Below are positions 61,372 to 64,000 of a DNA stretch of 64,000 nucleotides, piece after piece. Below the pieces are notes generated by a model, which did no database searches, was not told the origin of the DNA, and saw nothing but the letters and a program-made list of their open reading frames with translations. A program made the position numbers and the translations under genes. Within the stretch, counting starts at the first letter, position 1, and each line of letters opens with the position of its first letter. Source of the stretch: Bacteroidales bacterium (GTDB lineage Bacteria; Bacteroidota; Bacteroidia; Bacteroidales; GCA-2748055); the NCBI GenBank assembly GCA_023138875.1, contig JAGLOO010000031.1:46351-110350 (forward strand). The letters run 5' to 3'.

Positions 61372-61392
61372 CTTGCACTGATATGGTGCAAG
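61372..61392. repeat. Short perfect hairpin at the side of the structured element
   Basis: CTTGCAC (61372-61378) and GTGCAAG (61386-61392) with a 7-nt loop, 6 bp from the right arm of the 131-nt element. It may be part of the same site. Confidence 0.7.
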
Positions 61393-61418
61393 TTTTATGC
61401 AGGACACACCGGCGCGTT

Positions 61419-61461
61419 GGCCGCGCGGCTATTTTACATAACTGACTTATAGGGCGCGGCC
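61419..61461. repeat. Inverted repeat around recombination-like motif, copy B
   Basis: GGCCGCGC (61419-61426) and GCGCGGCC (61454-61461) are exact complements. Between them lies ACATAA-CTGAC-TTATAG (61436-61452). A GC arm on each side of an ATAA/TTAT core is the form expected of a recombinase binding site with flanking arms. Confidence 0.65.
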
Positions 61462-61532
61462 TGGAGTTTGGTGAGGATTCATTTGGATTTTGGGCCATCC
61501 TATTCATCGTAGAAGTGTGTTGATTGATTCGT

Positions 61533-61573
61533 GCCCCTATAAGAAGCTGTTATGTTAACATAGTCTTTGGGGC
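61533..61573. repeat. Inverted repeat around recombination-like motif, copy C
   Basis: GCCCC (61533-61537) and GGGGC (61569-61573) enclose, on the minus strand, ACATAA-N7-TTATAG (61537-61555). The adjoining CCAAAGACTATGTT on the minus strand is the same as beside copy A, in opposite orientation. Confidence 0.6.
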
Positions 61574-61699
61574 GACTTTGCCGGCGGGGAGAGCTTGCAG
61601 CTCTTTGTAAAGTATTTAGTTTGGCGTAAGCCAGTGGGGCTTTACAATGGGCTGCAACCTGGGCCAGCGAGGCAAAGCGCCAGAAGGGCGGGGTGCGGA

Positions 61700-61764
61700 A
61701 CAAAACAAAAGACCAGGCGAGCCTTGAGAGAAGCGAGAGGCGGGGATTTTGTTTTGTGTGGAAG
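61700..61764 (-). repeat. Shared end sequence of the islands (island 2 copy) inside an inverted repeat
   Basis: ACAAAACAAAA (61700-61710) and TTTTGTTTTGT (61747-61757) are perfect 11-bp complements; the 36 nt between contain the partly self-complementary GCCTTGAGAGAAGCGAGAGGC-like core. On the minus strand the sequence reads like 22255-22311 of island 1 (CACAAAACAAAATCCCCGCC and on). It starts 2 bp after the DUF1016 gene stop. Two outer arms with an imperfect inner stem recall attC-type sites, but a terminator function for the cargo gene is also possible. Confidence 0.7.
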
Positions 61765-61766
61765 TA

Positions 61767-62870
61767 TTAGCTTCCTCCCAGCATCTTGATGTCCCGTTTG
61801 ATGAACTCTTTCAGTTCTTTGACTGTGGGAAGCTCTACCTGGTAACGGCTTACAAACAATTGATTATCCAATGAACCAGTTGCGTATTTCACCGTAGAAG
61901 ATTTCTTATCTGTACAAAGCACGATACCTACTGGAGGATTGTCACCTTCTGCTATTTCATTATCCCTGTAGTAGTTCAGATAGAAGTTCATCTGGCCGGC
62001 ATCGGTATGCTTGAACTTCCGGGTTTTTAAGTCAATAAGAATAAGGCATTTTAATATCCTGTGGTAAAAGACCAAGTCGACATAAAAGTACTCCCCATCG
62101 ATGGTCAGCCTCTTTTGCCTGGATTCAAAACAAAAGCCTTTGCCCAGTTCCAGAAGGAACACCTGCAGATGGTTGATCAAGGCATCTTCCAGCTCACTTT
62201 CTGCATATTTTTCCTTGGGTTCTAAACCAACAAATTCAAATATATATGGATCACGCATGACACCTATTGGTGTTAATGGTTCAGCTTGCTTATTTACATC
62301 CAGGATAAGACCAGTCTTATCTGTAGACAACCCTGTCCGCTCATACAGTAAGCTTTCCATCTGTCGTTTTAACTCTCGCACCGACCAGTTGCCTTTGATA
62401 GCTTGTACTTCATAAAATACCCTTTTCGTTGGATCCTTTTCTCCCATGAGTTCAATGATATGAGTGAAGGATAAGCTGCTTATTAATAACTTTGGATCCA
62501 CCCCAGGTTTGTCAGCAGTTTCTTGTATTATCTCAGATTGTGCAGTCACTGCCTGCACAATTTGTTTTGGCAGGTTCATATTTGCAACAAGTTGGCCTGC
62601 TTTAGGATACATTAAATAAAACTGACAGAAGTAGTGCAGGTTTCTTTTCGACAGACCTTTTATGTCTTTATTTTTTAGGTCTTTTGCTATTACAGACAGC
62701 AGCTGATCTCCGTACTTTGCCCGGTCACTACCGCTCTGTTCGTATTCTACAATATGATAACCAAGTAACCAGTTACGGATAGTCAATGACTGATTTACCG
62801 TTGATACTGCTGCTTCTTGTAAATAGTTATGGGCCTGTTCACAGACCTGTATTAACTGTTCAAAGTTCAT
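61767..62870 (-). CDS. DUF1016 family PD-(D/E)XK nuclease-like protein
   Basis: 367 residues. The DUF1016 N-terminal domain is clear (SLTIRNWLLGYHIVEYEQSG, YGDQLLSVIAKDLKN, LSKRNLHYFCQFYLMYP, WSVRELKRQMESLLYERTGL). The C-terminal nuclease-like domain has EFVGLEPKEKYAESELEDALINHL, FLLELGKGFCFESRQKRL, DFYVDLVFYHRILKCLILIDLKTRKF-type motif (YVDLVFYHR, LIDLKT), and GIVLCTDKKSSTVKYA. These proteins (YhcG-like) are PD-(D/E)XK nucleases common in accessory DNA. It overlaps the ORF6N gene by 11 bp and ends 2 bp before the end repeat, in the place the toxin-antitoxin pair has in island 1. Confidence 0.9.
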   Translation of the reverse strand: MNFEQLIQVCEQAHNYLQEAAVSTVNQSLTIRNWLLGYHIVEYEQSGSDRAKYGDQLLSVIAKDLKNKDIKGLSKRNLHYFCQFYLMYPKAGQLVANMNLPKQIVQAVTAQSEIIQETADKPGVDPKLLISSLSFTHIIELMGEKDPTKRVFYEVQAIKGNWSVRELKRQMESLLYERTGLSTDKTGLILDVNKQAEPLTPIGVMRDPYIFEFVGLEPKEKYAESELEDALINHLQVFLLELGKGFCFESRQKRLTIDGEYFYVDLVFYHRILKCLILIDLKTRKFKHTDAGQMNFYLNYYRDNEIAEGDNPPVGIVLCTDKKSSTVKYATGSLDNQLFVSRYQVELPTVKELKEFIKRDIKMLGGS

Positions 62871-63234
62871 TTTTACTGCTATCGATTAAGTCAAAGATAC
62901 TGCCCCCGCTTTCATTTGCAAGGCGGACAAAATAATCTATAAACTGAACGTGGGCCTTAATGGCTCTTTCACTTTTCAGTAGCCCTCCCAACATGATAAT
63001 GCCAGGTTCAGAGAAAGCATAGCTTCCATCACCCAGCCGGACCATAAAGTCTGAAGGAAAACGATCTGTGTTTTGCTTTACTTCTTCCCGGAGCTCCTGC
63101 ACGTCCAGGCCAAACAATTCGGCAAGGTCTACATCTCTGGCAACACGCATTCCCTGGTGGATAATCATCTTCTCCTGCACCAACTGCTCGATGGCTAGGA
63201 ACAGTGTAAGGTCTTGATTCATTTTGGTACTCAT
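62860..63234 (-). CDS. ORF6N domain protein
   Basis: 124 residues. ORF6N features: MIIHQGMRVARDVDLAELFGLDVQELREEVKQNTDRFPSDFMVRL and YAFSEPGIIMLGGLLKSERA, with the terminal helix HVQFIDYFVRLANE. It is shorter than the island 1 protein and lacks its coiled-coil tail. It overlaps the DUF1016 gene by 11 bp, and the recombinase gene ends 41 bp upstream. Sequence similarity to the island 1 ORF6N protein is limited to the domain pattern, so the two were probably acquired with different cargo or have diverged far more than the recombinases. Confidence 0.85.
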   Translation of the reverse strand: MSTKMNQDLTLFLAIEQLVQEKMIIHQGMRVARDVDLAELFGLDVQELREEVKQNTDRFPSDFMVRLGDGSYAFSEPGIIMLGGLLKSERAIKAHVQFIDYFVRLANESGGSIFDLIDSSKNEL

Positions 63235-63275
63235 TAGTTCAAAAGTTACTTATTTCACTTGAAAAACATACCACC

Positions 63276-63917
63276 TTATCCCAACGGGTGATGTTTCTCT
63301 ATGGCCGCCTGCAGCTCCTCCAGACCGCTCTGGCGGTACTTTTCTGTCGTACTGATCTTCTTATGCCCGGCAAAGACCTGTACCACCCGAAGATCCTTGC
63401 CCTCTTTCAAGAGGTTCGTGATCACACTCTGCCGGATGGTACGGGGATTCAGGTTCCGATCCGGGAACATCGGCTTGAAGGTTTCCACCAGGTAGTTGAT
63501 CCCTTCTCCGCTTTCAGGAGTGCCCCGAAGGGTCAGTACCAGCCTGTCGGTATCGCTTTTCAGAAGTACCGGCCTTACCTTATGGATGTATTCATACAGC
63601 AGCATCACCTGGTTGGGTTTTAGGGTTAATGTCCTAGCTACAGCCCTGATCATTGCCCTGATATAAATAGTTCCCTTCTCCAGGTCGATATCCTGCAGGC
63701 GGATTCGGGTGATTTCGGTTTGTCGCAGTCCCTGGTAAATCAAAAGGCTGATCACCACCCGGTTTCTTTGGGTGGCCATCTCATAGCGCTCCTTGCGCTG
63801 CATCAGCTTTTCCATTTCAATTGAAGAAAAAAGATCCTGTAGTTGTATATCTCCCGCCCGGGCATCTTTGAGCTTTAGCCCAACTTGCGCCTGAGTGAGC
63901 GCAACTCCCAGCCCCAC
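63276..63917 (-). pseudogene. Tyrosine recombinase of island 2, lacking its N-terminal domain
   Basis: 213 residues of the catalytic half: KLKDARAGDIQLQDLFSSIE onward, with LIYQGLRQTEITRIRL (Arg I), NPRTIRQSVITNLLKEG, VFAGHKKISTTEKYRQS (His and Tyr) and the end EKHHPLG. From KDAR to the end it follows the island 1 enzyme almost residue for residue, and the DNA is also very similar. The SAM-like core-binding domain (about 85 residues) is missing: upstream of KLKDAR the DNA differs and an in-frame TAG precedes the GTG start. It probably cannot bind its core site alone. The window ends 83 bp upstream. Confidence 0.88.
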
Positions 63918-64000
63918 AGGCTATTGTGATTTTTGGTTTCATGTTTCGGGTACAACAGATTTTTTCATGACAAATGGTTGATATTTGAAATCCAGCGCAT
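63918..64000. other. Window-edge segment
   Basis: 83 bp with no supported gene. The sequence does not match the N-terminal part of the island 1 recombinase gene, so it marks the deletion or rearrangement point that removed that domain. Confidence 0.5.

Larger units (their letters stand above)
60846..61766. other. Gene-free stretch packed with palindromes, probable element end
   Basis: 921 bp without a supported gene. In order it holds a terminator-like hairpin (60966-61001), an operator-like pair TTATCAACA / TGTTGATGATAA (about 61057-61079), the 131-nt structured element (61236-61366), a 7-bp hairpin (61372-61392), two recombination-like motif copies inside GC-rich inverted repeats (61419-61461 and 61533-61573), and the end repeat (61700-61764). 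Base composition shifts from AT-rich to GC-rich at about 61230. Confidence 0.65.

Noticed and set aside
1..64000. tRNA or rRNA genes as integration sites for the islands
   Set aside because: No tRNA-like cloverleaf or rRNA sequence was recognised by eye near the island borders or elsewhere; a covariance scan was not possible.

Overview
The window is a chromosomal segment of a Bacteroidota bacterium, probably of the Bacteroidales/Marinilabiliales group. The evidence is a PorP/SprF gene beside a gliding-associated type B sorting-domain protein, gldF and gldG, a GWxTD lipoprotein, a type A sorting tail on a CotH-like protein, a GG-leader peptide next to a CHAT protein, and TAnnTTTG-type -7 boxes. 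No rRNA or tRNA gene was recognised. Placement below phylum is inference.

Layout. 1-6010: a type IX secretion/gliding trio on the minus strand (PD40/PKD protein, PorP/SprF, large secreted propeller protein). 6125-16239: one long plus-strand run with tight spacing or overlaps (surE, small membrane protein, lpxB, SpoIID/LytB protein, gldF, gldG, DUF4340-like protein, dnaN, exonuclease, FAH-family hydrolase, MBL hydrolase). 16241-22330: ISLAND 1, a decayed mobile island holding an orphan Rhs tip with a candidate immunity lipoprotein, an HTH/antitoxin/toxin operon, a CHC2 primase remnant fused to a tyrosine-recombinase remnant, an intact tyrosine recombinase, an ORF6N gene and a second toxin-antitoxin pair with a broken toxin. 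22357-43347: ordinary chromosome (S37/S28-type peptidase, HD protein, pyk, nfo, thioredoxins, hybrid histidine kinase, AGCS symporter, rlmD, ABC-F protein, GWxTD protein, rlmB, Lrp/AsnC regulator, MscS channel, M64 peptidase). 43435-51273: a sigma factor / CHAT-TPR / GG-leader peptide / TPR-anti-sigma-like / histidine kinase region, interrupted by an AT-rich CotH gene and a truncated CDF-like fragment. 51335-56817: DUF3127 protein, FKBP isomerase, MnmD-like enzyme, a recombinase-like protein lacking catalytic residues, and a GH51 arabinofuranosidase. 57069-64000: ISLAND 2, with an IS transposase interrupted by TGA, a headless HTH regulator, a second orphan Rhs tip, two tiny conserved genes, about 2 kb rich in hairpins and recombination-like motifs, and a minus-strand DUF1016 / ORF6N / tyrosine recombinase module running to the window edge.

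The most interesting result is that the two islands, about 42 kb apart and in opposite orientation, share a backbone: closely related tyrosine recombinases ending in EKHHPLG, then an ORF6N gene, then different cargo (a toxin-antitoxin pair in one, a DUF1016 nuclease in the other), then a shared end sequence that starts within about 10 bp of the last cargo stop. Both also carry orphan Rhs tips starting at the same core motif, XRE regulators and near-identical terminators. This looks like a family of recombinase-driven cargo-exchanging elements. Island 2 preserves a set of palindromes, including a 131-nt multi-stem element and three copies of an ACATAA-N5/7-TTATAG motif, that could be its recombination sites.

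A second theme is damage by internal deletion: the primase/recombinase fusion, the ParE-like toxin, the DUF302 gene, the headless HTH gene and the truncated CDF fragment all look like genes with central or leading segments removed. This may be real decay or an assembly artefact and should be settled with reads.
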